Below the pieces are notes generated by a model. It worked only from the letters and a program-made list of their open reading frames with translations. It did not search any database and was not told the origin of the DNA. This document shows, piece by piece, positions 55,927 to 64,000 of a stretch of 64,000 nucleotides of DNA (the first letter of the stretch is position 1; each line of letters opens with the position of its first letter). Position numbers and translations under genes: made by a program. The stretch comes from Duffyella gerundensis (GTDB taxonomy: Bacteria; Pseudomonadota; Gammaproteobacteria; Enterobacterales; Enterobacteriaceae), in assembly GCF_001517405.1 (NCBI RefSeq), contig NZ_LN907827.1, positions 1 to 64,000 of the forward strand, read 5' to 3'.

Positions 55927-57267
55927 TTAGCGCATCAGCGTAGGCTGTTTGCCGCTGAAGGCCCAGCCAGGTATTAACTGTTGCATCACCAGCGCGTCGT
56001 TGCGGTCTTTAACGCTCAGGCTGTTGTATAAACGGTTAGCCGCTTCCACCGCTGACATATCCAGCTCAACGCCTAATCCCGGCTTGTCCGGCAACGTGAT
56101 TTTGCCGTCGCGGATGTGCAGTGGCTCTTTGGTCAACGCCTGGCCATCCTGCCAGATCCAGTGCGTATCGAACGGGGTAATCTCTCCCGGTGAGGCGGCA
56201 CCAAGATGGGCCAGCATCGCGAGGGAAATATCAAAATGATTATTCGAATGACATCCCATGGTCAGATGCCACTCGTTGCACAGCTGCGCGATAGTGGCGG
56301 CGCTACGCAGCGTCCAGAAATGTGGGTCGGCCAACGGAATATCGATAGCGTTGAGCTGAAGCGCATGATTCAACTGGCGCCAGTCGTTGGCAATCATGTT
56401 GGTGGCCACCCGCAGGCCGGTCGCGCGCTTGAACTCTGCCAGCGTTTCCCGGCCAGAATAGCCCTGTTCGGCACCGCAGGGATCCTCAACGTAGGCCAGC
56501 ACATCGTCCAGCCCTTTACACAGGCGAATGGCATCATCCAATTGCCATGAGGCGTTCGGATCCACCGTGATGCGCGCCTGTGGAAAGCGTTTCTTCAATG
56601 CCTGTGCGGTCTCGATTTCTACCTCGCCAGCATGAACGCCGCCTTTGAGTTTGAAATCCTTGAAGCCATAGCGATCGTGCGCCGCTTCTGCCAGCCTTAC
56701 CACGTCCGCTGGCGTCAGCGCGGTCTGATGTCGTAGCTGATACCATTCGTGTTCCCGGCTGCTGCCTTCGCGATAGGGCAGATCGCTTTTATGGCGATCG
56801 GCGATATAAAACAGGTAGCCCAACACCGGAATTTCATCGCGCACTTTACCGGCGCCAAGCAGTTGAGCAACCGGCTCATCAAGAAACTGGCCCATCAGAT
56901 CGAGCAAGGCCGTTTCAATGACCGCCAGCGCATTGTTGTGTTTCTCCAGGCTCCACGGATGTTCATCTACCCGCTCACTTTGCAGCGGATGTTTCGCCGC
57001 TAAATCCTGCTCATGCAGCGTAGTGAGCATGGCGTTCAGCTGAGAGATTTTCTTGCCAATAATGAAAGGCGCGGCGTCGCGCAGGATTCTTTGCAAGATC
57101 AGAGAAGCTGGCGCTTCGCCGACGCCGGTGTGTCCGGCGCTGTCGGTCAGCAAAACCAGCACGCGGGCGAAATAGCTGCTGTGCGCGCCGGCAATATTCA
57201 GCAGCATGCTGTCATAACCGGCGACTGGAATGATCTGCATATCCGTAATAACGGGCGTATCAGACAT
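55927..57267 (-). CDS. Glucarate dehydratase-like enzyme (GudD/GudX family)
   Basis: A 446-residue enolase-superfamily enzyme, same length as E. coli GudD and GudX and more similar to GudX in the N-terminal and central parts. Catalytic elements are kept: KLK in FKDFKLKGG, metal ligands in DPNASW, EDPCGAEQG and TNMIANDW, and the His in GCHSNNHFD. The segment after GVGEAP is divergent (ASLILQRILRDAAP), and DPNA replaces DPNG. Probable reaction is dehydration of D-glucarate or a related aldarate. ATG at 57267 aligns with the family and overlaps the transporter stop by eight bases, so the two form a tight operon. Sequence cannot tell whether glucarate itself is the substrate. Confidence 0.85.
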   Translation of the reverse strand: MSDTPVITDMQIIPVAGYDSMLLNIAGAHSSYFARVLVLLTDSAGHTGVGEAPASLILQRILRDAAPFIIGKKISQLNAMLTTLHEQDLAAKHPLQSERVDEHPWSLEKHNNALAVIETALLDLMGQFLDEPVAQLLGAGKVRDEIPVLGYLFYIADRHKSDLPYREGSSREHEWYQLRHQTALTPADVVRLAEAAHDRYGFKDFKLKGGVHAGEVEIETAQALKKRFPQARITVDPNASWQLDDAIRLCKGLDDVLAYVEDPCGAEQGYSGRETLAEFKRATGLRVATNMIANDWRQLNHALQLNAIDIPLADPHFWTLRSAATIAQLCNEWHLTMGCHSNNHFDISLAMLAHLGAASPGEITPFDTHWIWQDGQALTKEPLHIRDGKITLPDKPGLGVELDMSAVEAANRLYNSLSVKDRNDALVMQQLIPGWAFSGKQPTLMR

Positions 57268-58573
57268 TGGGTGACTTCTCCATATCAGAATGATCGGTAT
57301 GCGGCTTACGCAGCAGCAGCGTGATCGCGGCAAAAATCGAGCAGGCACTGAGCGCAATCAGGCCACCGGTAGTGCTGCCGGTTTTCATCTCCATATAGCC
57401 AAACACCGTGGGCGCAAAAAAACCGCCAAGGTTGCCCAGCGAGTTAATCAGGGCAATGCCCGGCGCAACGATGCTGGAAGGCAGGCTGGCCTGCGGAATC
57501 GGCCAGAACAGGACCGCACTCGATTTGGTGCCGACGCAGACGATACACAGCGCGAACAGTCCCATCAGCGGATTGCCGATTGCGCAGAGGAAGGTTCCGG
57601 CTGCCGAAACCAGCAGCGCAACGGCTAGCATCATTTCGCGGCGGTGATGAAAACGGTCAGCCAGCCGACCCAGAATGTTGATAGCGATAATGGCGCACAG
57701 CCAGGGAATTGCGGTAAGCAGGCCGATTTCAAAGGGCGACAGTCCCTGAATGCGGCTGATGATTTGCGGCTGCCAGAACACCAGCGTGTAACCGGTCATG
57801 CACATAATAAAAAACAGGAAACAGAGATAAGGCATCCGGCCTTCAAACAGCAGTTTCCATTTTGATGTCTGCTGTGAGTGACCATCACGCGTAGCCGATT
57901 CCTCAGCCAGTGCCTGATGCAGCGCCTGCTTTTCTCCGGCAGTTAGCCAGGCTGCGCGGTCTGGCGTGGATACCAGCCAGCCAATCGCAAAAATACCCAC
58001 CAGTACTGAGATGGCACCTTCAACAAATAACACCCATTTCCAGCCAGCAATGCCCATAAAATCATGCATCTCCAGCAAACCGCCGGTAATGGGGCCAGAC
58101 AGTAAATAAGCAGCGGCGGAGCTACTGAGGATCAAGGCAGTGGCGCGCCCGCGATAGACGTTGGGCACCCATTTGCGAAAGTAGAACAGCAAGCCGGGAA
58201 AGAAGCCCGCTTCGGCGATGCCGAGTAAAAAGCGCAGCAAATAGAACTGGGTTGGCGAGGTAATAAAGCCGGTGGCAAAAACCACCGCGCCCCAGGTAAT
58301 CATAATGCGCGTCAACCAGGTGCGGGCCCCAAGACGATCGAGCATGATATTGCTCGGCACTTCAAACAGCGCATAGCCGACAAAAAACAGCCCGGCACCA
58401 AAGCCAAAAGCGGCAGAGCTGATGCCTACGTCCAACTCCAGCGCATGCTTGATGAAGCCGACATTAGAGCGATCGATCTGATTGATAATTAACATCAGCA
58501 TCAACAACGGAATGATGCGAGCAAAAAATTTCCGGTTCGCGCTGCGAACCTCTTTGTTTTCATGCCCTGTCAT
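57260..58573 (-). CDS. MFS anion:cation symporter (ACS family), probable aldarate/organic acid importer
   Basis: A 437-residue 12-TM major facilitator with the ACS-family hallmark IIPLLMLMLIINQIDRSNVGF at residues about 19-39 and GYALFEVPSNIMLDRLGARTW after TM2. The family includes tartrate (TtuB), glucarate (GudP) and galactonate (DgoT) carriers. Its overlap with the downstream dehydratase gene suggests it imports that enzyme's substrate. GAGG precedes the ATG at 58573. Confidence 0.82.
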   Translation of the reverse strand: MTGHENKEVRSANRKFFARIIPLLMLMLIINQIDRSNVGFIKHALELDVGISSAAFGFGAGLFFVGYALFEVPSNIMLDRLGARTWLTRIMITWGAVVFATGFITSPTQFYLLRFLLGIAEAGFFPGLLFYFRKWVPNVYRGRATALILSSSAAAYLLSGPITGGLLEMHDFMGIAGWKWVLFVEGAISVLVGIFAIGWLVSTPDRAAWLTAGEKQALHQALAEESATRDGHSQQTSKWKLLFEGRMPYLCFLFFIMCMTGYTLVFWQPQIISRIQGLSPFEIGLLTAIPWLCAIIAINILGRLADRFHHRREMMLAVALLVSAAGTFLCAIGNPLMGLFALCIVCVGTKSSAVLFWPIPQASLPSSIVAPGIALINSLGNLGGFFAPTVFGYMEMKTGSTTGGLIALSACSIFAAITLLLRKPHTDHSDMEKSPNV

Positions 58574-58823
58574 GATGGCCTCAGTTTTCTTTAAATGAGA
58601 CGATCAGCATTACCAGAGTGGGGCACGATTACCTGAGGCGTTTGCACAAAGCGTGTTGCCGGTTTGTAAATTCAACGGCCAGTAAGCAGCAATAATCGGT
58701 GGTTTTTCAGGCGGATTAACATTTGGGGATTTGCCCAGCACAGGCTTAAGACAAGCGTAAACTTTTGTATAAAAGAGTGAAGTGGCTCACGAGTGGGTAA
58801 AACGAAGATGGCAGGAAAAGTCA

Positions 58824-58842
58824 GGCGCGCCGGAAGCGCGCC
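58824..58842. terminator. GC-rich hairpin after the flippase fragment
   Basis: GGCGCGC-CGGAA-GCGCGCC; on the minus strand it follows the fragment's stop codon by eight bases and is followed by TGACTTTTCC, so it may act as its terminator. Confidence 0.6.
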
Positions 58843-58849
58843 AAAGAAA

Positions 58850-59491
58850 TTAGCGGGTACGGCGCAGCGAGGAGAGGCTCTTCATATTGAACACGAACTC
58901 AGCCTGAAAATACTCACGTCCATAACAGCAGAACATCAGCGTACGCACAGAGACCATTGCCAGATAACCCCAGACGGCACACAGAATCGACGGCGACAAC
59001 CAGACGGTAATCAGAGTGGCGGTCATGCCGGTAATTACCGCTGCGGTTTCAGTCAGGGCAATACGAGTAAAATGACGCTCTTTTTGTAATATAGCGCGAT
59101 AATGTTGACCCTGCGGAATAATAATAAAAACCAGTGACAGCATTTCAATCATTAAACCCAGTTCAGGCTGGCCGGAAAAACGGCTGATGACATCGCTGCC
59201 AATAAACAGCACTGCAAAGAAAGCCAGTCCACTAATAATATTAAACCAGTACAGCGTCGACAGCTGATTGTTATTTAAAATGTGGCGACGAATGATCTTA
59301 TTCGAAAAACCTCTATCGCACAGCGTGTCGAGGATCAACAGCATTATGATTGAGGTTGCCAGCATATCGAACTCGCCTTCGCCCAGTACCTGGGCCAGCA
59401 GCGAGAGCTGTAGCGCACCAATCGCAACGATTTTGACCGCGGAAAGTAAAGACCAGCGGATATCACTTATGGCTCTTTGTTTGGTTGTCAT
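58850..59491 (-). pseudogene. Truncated WzxC-type polysaccharide flippase
   Basis: 213 residues that align with the N-terminal part of E. coli WzxC (492 residues): shared landmarks are LLAQVLGEGEFDMLATSIIML, TLYWFNIISGL, the IIPQGQHYRAILQKE loop and VRTLMFCCYGREYF. Five or six membrane segments of the expected 12-14 remain. The frame stops after FNMKSLSSLRRTR, where full-length relatives continue, and no continuation is visible before the hairpin at 58824. No glycosyltransferase or other capsule gene is nearby. It is most likely a decayed remnant, though ATG, stop and a terminator-like hairpin leave a short expressed protein possible. Confidence 0.75.
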
Positions 59492-60097
59492 AGTACGCTC
59501 TTGAAAAGGTTTGCTGTAATCCGGTATATGCCTGAAGAACTAATAATAAAGGTGCTGGTGTAGAAAAATTAAATCGCTGTGCTTACGTCCCGTTTATTTT
59601 AAATAACGGATTTCAATGGCACTCAGCGTTCAAAAGTTATAATAAGCGAAACCCGGCTGTTTTCTCTGGCGGAAAGCATCTTTGCCGGGGCGGCTAAAAT
59701 TTCATTTTTATATGTAACGTTTTAATTATAGGTGTTGCTGTGTGTGGAGTAATTTATACGCTGCTTTAGCTAATTAAGCACCATAAGAAAACTCTTATAA
59801 ATTAGTTTGATTAAAAAATGGTTTTGTATATTGCAAGTAATTCCACTTATGCGTAAATCCAATTGTTAAGTGATCGTAGAGTAAGATAGCAGGCTACCGA
59901 ATGCTAAATTGATAATCTCTTTTTATATCAAACGTCTGTGTTTGGTTTGGTGCGGATTTCCAGGAATTTTTCAGGATTTAATAGTTAAGTAAGTCTTACT
60001 TCAGGCTGTTTTTTACAGCCTGAATCGTTAACGTCGCTCAGCTAAAAAAATGGTGGCTATACCAACAGTTAATGCGATTTTTTTACTGATGACGCTT
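59492..60097. other. 606-base AT-rich gap
   Basis: Distinctly more A/T-rich than its surroundings. I see no credible gene on either strand and no JUMPstart/ops element, which would be expected before an active capsule locus. The only clear structure is the perfect inverted repeat TTCAGGCTGT-N5-ACAGCCTGAA at 60000-60024, which lacks a following T-run and so is not a standard terminator. Base composition suggests foreign or decayed DNA. Confidence 0.6.
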
Positions 60098-60493
60098 TCA
60101 GGTCGTCATCAGGGTATGTAACGCCTGCAAATCACGCTCGACGCAGGCGATATCTTCTGCAAAACGCGCATCGCCGGTAAATGGCTGGCGATAAACGGTG
60201 ATCACCACGTCGGCACCTTCCTGATTGGCGATAACGCGCATGGGCATATAGATCTCGCGGCCCAGGCCGGTATCCACCCAGTGATCCATAATGCCGAAAG
60301 GGTTGTAGTCGCTAAACCGTACTTTTACCGTGCCCTTTGGTCCTTTCGCAACCCAATGATTGCCTTCTGCTTCCAGCGGCGTCTGGCTTAGTCCGGATGC
60401 CCACTGCGGAAAATAGTCCGGCTTCCAAATCGTTTCATACAGGTCGACCCAGTTACGGGGAATGGTCAGGCTTAACGTTTTCGACGGCAGCAT
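60098..60493 (-). CDS. SRPBCC-superfamily (START-like) protein
   Basis: A 131-residue soluble protein with the helix-grip architecture of polyketide-cyclase/START-like domains: start strand KTLSLTIPRNWVDLYETI, the PDYFPQWASGLS helix region, a GTVKVRFSDYNPFGIMDHWV strand pair, and a long C-terminal helix. Members bind hydrophobic ligands; no ligand or partner can be named. Next upstream gene on the same strand is the D-amino-acid PLP enzyme 87 bases or more away, so co-transcription is possible. Confidence 0.7.
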   Translation of the reverse strand: MLPSKTLSLTIPRNWVDLYETIWKPDYFPQWASGLSQTPLEAEGNHWVAKGPKGTVKVRFSDYNPFGIMDHWVDTGLGREIYMPMRVIANQEGADVVITVYRQPFTGDARFAEDIACVERDLQALHTLMTT

Positions 60494-60580
60494 AGTGTCT
60501 CCAGCTCGCGGGGGAATGAAATGATTTAACCATTGCCTCCGCGGGATGGGAATCGCTTTGTGTTAAATCACTGGTATGGC

Positions 60581-61720
60581 TCAACAAAATTTGCCACGCG
60601 CATCAATCGGAATGATTTCTGCCTGGCCGTCTTCATCCCGCAAAACGGCGCGATCAAACTGCGCCATCACCGCACAGGCGTGGTTGGGGAAAATGCGCAT
60701 CAGGCTGCCCAGCGTAGGAATGACGCCCTGGTGCGGCACAAAAGCGTGCTCTTCTGACAGCTTCTCGATCCAGAAACCCTGCGTGGCATTTACCGCAAGG
60801 CCAAAACCCGCGGCGTTAGTGCCGTGCGGCCCGCGATCGGAACTCAATGCTTTTGAGCCGGCATCCAGAATGGCGTAGCGCGCATTAGTGGCAACTACTC
60901 GCGCCACCACGGTCATCGCCAGCGCATCGGCGTCGCATAACCCAAGCCGAAGCGCGGTGAGATCGAGCAGCGCATAGTTGCCCGGCCGCAGTTCGTCGGT
61001 GGCAGCAGCGATCGGTGCGCCCAGTGCGGTGGGTGTGGCGCCCACTGACAGCGGACAATAGTTAAAGCCCGCTGTTGCAAGCCGTTGCTGCAACAGGCGC
61101 AGCTGCTGCATTTCATGCGCGGCGATGGCGGTAATAGCGGAAAGATTCTCTGCGCCATAAGCATGGCCAGCGTGCGCCACCAGCCCGGCAAAGCGCAGCT
61201 GATGCTGGGCAATGCTGGCGGCAAGATGAAGCCCGTCATCGGATTCAGCCTGCACGCCAACGCGACCAAGCCCGACATCCACCTTAATGGCTACCGCCAG
61301 CTGACAATCGGGCTGCGCCTGGGCCGCCGTCGCGATCGCCTCAACGCCCATCAGCGACGCGGCAATCAGCGTCAGACGCGCCTGATGTTCGGCTGCCAGC
61401 GCCAGCAACGGCGCAAGCGTACCCGGCGTCACCACCGGATAGGCCAGCATCAGATCGCGCACGCCGCCCTGAATAAACACCATCGCCTCTTCCGGTTTCG
61501 CCACGGTAATACCCACCGCGCCCAATGCCAGCTGGCGTTGAGCAATGGCGATGCTTTTATGCGTTTTGACGTGTGGCCGCAGTCGGGCACCTGCTCGCTC
61601 GGCTTTATGCTGCATCGTCATCAAATTACGATCGAGGCGCTGTTTATCAATTTCCAGCCACGGCGTCGGACGGTCGTCATATAAAGGACGGGAAAAATCG
61701 GTGAGATCGGGCAGTTCCAT
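60581..61720 (-). CDS. DSD1-family PLP enzyme (D-threonine aldolase / D-serine dehydratase-like)
   Basis: About 379 residues. N-terminal alanine-racemase-type barrel with the PLP lysine in RPHVKTHKS (K52), then the C-terminal D-serine dehydratase-like beta domain with the metal-binding His and Cys in FPNHACAVMAQFD. GNYALLDLTAL and DAGSKALSSDRG are family landmarks. The reaction is likely aldol cleavage or dehydration of a D-beta-hydroxy amino acid; the exact substrate is not readable. I prefer the ATG at 61720 because GGAG precedes it by seven bases; ATG at 61723 or 61735 would add one or five residues. Confidence 0.82.
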   Translation of the reverse strand: MELPDLTDFSRPLYDDRPTPWLEIDKQRLDRNLMTMQHKAERAGARLRPHVKTHKSIAIAQRQLALGAVGITVAKPEEAMVFIQGGVRDLMLAYPVVTPGTLAPLLALAAEHQARLTLIAASLMGVEAIATAAQAQPDCQLAVAIKVDVGLGRVGVQAESDDGLHLAASIAQHQLRFAGLVAHAGHAYGAENLSAITAIAAHEMQQLRLLQQRLATAGFNYCPLSVGATPTALGAPIAAATDELRPGNYALLDLTALRLGLCDADALAMTVVARVVATNARYAILDAGSKALSSDRGPHGTNAAGFGLAVNATQGFWIEKLSEEHAFVPHQGVIPTLGSLMRIFPNHACAVMAQFDRAVLRDEDGQAEIIPIDARGKFC

Positions 61721-61963
61721 CATTGGGCTCCGCATAAGAGAGAGACTCTCATCATGGTCCGCTGCGTAGCAGAGATCAATCAGCCGGTGGGCGGCGGTGG
61801 CTCCCGCAGTGAAAGATTTTATCTGATCGCCGGGCTTACGTTACCATAGTGATAAGCCCTGGTATTTCCGCGCTGAGAAGCGCACCATCGCGCCATTAAT
61901 CCCGTTCGGGCGTGCATTCGCTGACTGCGTTGGCAATGCCGAATCATCTCAAGAGGAAACAGC

Positions 61964-62635
61964 ATGAAAGAAGGCCCACTGAATGAAAAAGAGCTGGAGT
62001 GGCTTGAGGACACCTTAATCAAATATGGCAATGAAGATTCCGTGATGGACGTGGCCGAGCTGGATGGCCTGCTCACCGCGGTGCTTTCTGGCCCGACGAT
62101 GATTGAGCCGGAAGTCTGGATGGTGGCGCTGTGGGGCGGCGAGAAAAACGTGCCACGCTGGACCAACGAGCGCGAGCTGCAGCGCTTTATGGATCTGACT
62201 TTCCGTCACATGAATGATATCGCCGATCGTCTGCACGATTATCCCGATCAGTTCGAGCCGCTGTTTGGCGTCAACACCGTTGAAGATCAGGATTTCACCG
62301 TAGTGGAAGAGTGGTGCTTCGGCTATATGCGCGGCGTGGCGCTGGATGACTGGTCATCACTGCCGGCAAATTTGCAGCCTGCACTGGAAGCGATAAAGCT
62401 GCACGGCACCGAAGAGAATTTTCCGCGGGTTGAAAAACTCACGCCGGAAGCGTTTGAGCAGAGCATCGCGGCGATTGGCCCGGCCGCACTGGAGCTGCAC
62501 GGCCACTGGCTTTCGCAGCCGATTGCCCCCAGCGCACCGGTGCAGATGCCTTACGTAGCCGAACAGCAGGTTGGCCGCAACGATCCCTGCCCCTGTGGCA
62601 GCGGCAAGAAATACAAAAACTGCTGCCTGCACTGA
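61964..62635 (+). CDS. yecA: YecA family protein (UPF0149 plus SEC-C zinc motif)
   Basis: A 223-residue protein closely matching E. coli YecA: N-terminal UPF0149 domain ([17 protein letters not shown] start, [13 protein letters not shown]) and a C-terminal SEC-C metal-binding motif [20 protein letters not shown]. In E. coli YecA (AscA) is a ribosome- and SecA-associated accessory factor. AGAGGAA lies six bases before the ATG. In E. coli the gene is far from here, next to other genes. Confidence 0.94.
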   Translation: MKEGPLNEKELEWLEDTLIKYGNEDSVMDVAELDGLLTAVLSGPTMIEPEVWMVALWGGEKNVPRWTNERELQRFMDLTFRHMNDIADRLHDYPDQFEPLFGVNTVEDQDFTVVEEWCFGYMRGVALDDWSSLPANLQPALEAIKLHGTEENFPRVEKLTPEAFEQSIAAIGPAALELHGHWLSQPIAPSAPVQMPYVAEQQVGRNDPCPCGSGKKYKNCCLH

Positions 62636-62659
62636 TCGTTCTGCTGCCGTGTATGATGC

Positions 62660-62690
62660 AAAAAGCCCGCATAATGCGGGCTTTTTTACG
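62660..62690. terminator. Bidirectional terminator between yecA and yicC
   Basis: AGCCCGCATAATGCGGGCT with A-tract upstream and T6 downstream, between convergent genes. Confidence 0.88.
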
Positions 62691-62702
62691 GGCTGATCGG
62701 GG

Positions 62703-63566
62703 TTATTCGATGTTCTGAATCTGCTCGCGCATCTGTTCAATCAGCACTTTCAGCTCGATGGCTGAGGTGGTGATCTCTGCATTGATAGACTTAGAAGCCA
62801 GCGTGTTCGATTCACGGTTGAACTCCTGCATCATAAAGTCGAGGCGACGGCCAACGGCTTCTTTCTTTTTCAGGATGTTGTAGGTCTCTTTAACGTGCGC
62901 GTCGAGGCGATCCAGCTCTTCCGCTACGTCGATACGCTGCGCCATCATCACCAGTTCCTGTTCAAGGCGGGTGTTTTCCAGCTGCACTTCCGCCTCTTCC
63001 AGTTTGCTGATCAGGCGTTCGCGCTGCCATTTCACCACATCTGGCATCTGGCTACGGACTTTGGCCACTTCCACATTAACGCCTTCCAGACGCTGCTCAA
63101 TCATGGTTTTCAGCGCTGCGCCTTCGCTTTCGCGTGCGGCAATAAAGTCATCAATAGCCAGATCCAGCGTGCTCAGCAGTTCAGCGGCAATCGCATCCAG
63201 ATCCTGTTCCTGAGCAGACATCACGCCCGGCCAGCGCAGAATATCCAGCGGATTAATTTCACCTTCATCGCTCTGCATTTTTACCCAGTTCGCCGCTTTT
63301 ACCAGCTGTTTGGCCAGCTTTTCATTCAGCATCAGCTCGCTTTGCGCGCTGGCGTCGCTGTCGAAACGCAGGTTGCATTCGATTTTGCCACGCGTCAGAC
63401 GGTTACGGATCCGCTCGCGGATAACCGGCTCCAGGCTGCGGAACTGCTCCGGCAGGCGGATGTAGGTCTCAAGGTAACGTTGGTTCACGGAGCGAAGCTC
63501 CCATGCCGCGCTGCCCCATTCGCCTTTGGTTTCACGTCGTGCGTAGGCCGTCATACTGCGGATCAT
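62703..63566 (-). CDS. yicC: YicC family endoribonuclease
   Basis: 287 residues, equal to E. coli YicC: starts MIRSMTAYAR, ends with the conserved DUF1732 region (NTLASKSINAEITTSAIELKVLIEQMREQIQNIE, split over the tail). E. coli YicC was found to promote decay of the sRNA RyhB and is an endoribonuclease family member. In E. coli dinD lies between yicC and yicG; here the 55.9-62.7 kb accessory block does. Confidence 0.96.
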   Translation of the reverse strand: MIRSMTAYARRETKGEWGSAAWELRSVNQRYLETYIRLPEQFRSLEPVIRERIRNRLTRGKIECNLRFDSDASAQSELMLNEKLAKQLVKAANWVKMQSDEGEINPLDILRWPGVMSAQEQDLDAIAAELLSTLDLAIDDFIAARESEGAALKTMIEQRLEGVNVEVAKVRSQMPDVVKWQRERLISKLEEAEVQLENTRLEQELVMMAQRIDVAEELDRLDAHVKETYNILKKKEAVGRRLDFMMQEFNRESNTLASKSINAEITTSAIELKVLIEQMREQIQNIE

Positions 63567-63690
63567 TTTTGCATACCTGTTTCAAGAAAAGATGCAGGAA
63601 TTATAGCGGTGCAAGCCGGAGCATGATAGGACTAAGCCCCTATGCTGACAAATCCCCCGACGCACATTCATCATCAACATAGGGAAGACA

Positions 63691-64000
63691 ATGAAGAGAA
63701 AATTTTGCGCCGCCGCGATGTTAACGCTGTTATTAAGTGGCTGCGCCATGCCGCCACCGCCGCCACAACCTCTGCCACACGGCACCCGACCGCAGCCGAT
63801 CTGCGCAGCGGGCGAGATGATGGTGCAAACGACCTTATGGTTTGGTTTAAACCGGCCGCACGGCGCGCCGATTTCAGCCGCAGAGTGGCAAAACTTTGTC
63901 GATAAAGAGGTCACGCCACGCTTCTCCGATGGTCTGTCGGTGATTGAGGGCAACGGGCAATGGATGGGCAAAGATGGCACGCTGGCGCGTGAGAAAAGCA
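63691..64000 (+). CDS. DUF3574 lipoprotein (5' part, runs off the window)
   Basis: The first 103 codons are present. Signal peptide MKRKFCAAAMLTLLLSGC has lipobox LLSGC with acylated C18, followed by a proline run (PPPPPQP). The mature part has the DUF3574 landmarks TTLWFGLNRP, AEWQNFVDKEVTPRFSDGLSV and GNGQWMGKDGTLAREKS. No function is known for the family. Divergent from yicC with a 124-base gap; AGGGAAG precedes the ATG. Confidence 0.82.
   Translation, partial: MKRKFCAAAMLTLLLSGCAMPPPPPQPLPHGTRPQPICAAGEMMVQTTLWFGLNRPHGAPISAAEWQNFVDKEVTPRFSDGLSVIEGNGQWMGKDGTLAREKS

Noticed and set aside
59642..59700. A possible capsule-operon control element (ops/JUMPstart) upstream of the flippase fragment
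   Set aside because: The GGCGG-type matches are too short and the element's core was not found on either strand.

Overview
The window comes from a gammaproteobacterium of the order Enterobacterales, most likely the family Erwiniaceae (Pantoea/Erwinia/Mixta-like). I infer this from close protein similarity and shared gene order with Escherichia coli, from the rRNA sequence, and from an ovothiol synthase gene (ovoA), whose best-known bacterial example is from Erwinia. Genus cannot be fixed from the sequence alone. The left edge lies just beside the chromosomal replication origin: the first 32 bases resemble the right rim of oriC and the first gene is mioC.

Layout. 1-8.5 kb: mioC, asnC, ovoA, viaA-ravA (all minus strand), then kup. 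asnA, which adjoins asnC in E. coli, is absent and ovoA takes its place. 8.5-11.1 kb: the qseBC two-component system with divergent ygiW, placed between kup and the ribose operon. 11.1-17 kb: the complete ribose operon rbsDACBK-rbsR, with two RbsR-type operators and an internal terminator after rbsB. 17-18.4 kb: hsrA. 18.6-24 kb: one complete rRNA operon (16S, tRNA-Glu, 23S, 5S) with promoters, antitermination boxes and terminator. 24.2-34.4 kb: mobB-mobA, yihD, srkA-dsbA, polA, Spot 42 RNA (with its 15-codon peptide), engB, CsrC RNA, yihI, a possible small membrane protein gene, hemN and the 36-residue yshB. 34.5-39 kb: the nitrogen operon glnA-glnL-glnG with a sigma-54 promoter and NtrC enhancers. 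39-44 kb: bipA, then yihX-yihY-dtd-fabY. 44-55.7 kb: yicH, xanP, recG, trmH, spoT, rpoZ, gmk, then ligB and yicG. 55.9-62.7 kb: an accessory stretch between yicG and yicC with a glucarate-dehydratase-like enzyme plus transporter, a truncated polysaccharide flippase, an SRPBCC protein, a D-amino-acid PLP enzyme and a relocated yecA. The window ends with yicC and the start of a DUF3574 lipoprotein gene.

Compared with E. coli the window is a mosaic of three origin-proximal blocks. The first join is inside or beside the rRNA operon: the left flank is that of E. coli rrnC, the right flank that of rrnA. The second join is between fabY and yicH. Both fit rearrangement around oriC, partly through rRNA operons.

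I found no CRISPR array, insertion sequence, prophage or recognisable new defence or biosynthetic system. The points most worth following are regulatory (a PmrA/QseB-type box between qseB and ygiW, DnaA boxes before polA, a UvrY-like site before csrC, 3'-UTR sRNA candidates after rbsB and glnA), an altered but base-paired helix in 16S rRNA, the ovoA-for-asnA replacement, the flippase remnant and the small open frame before hemN.
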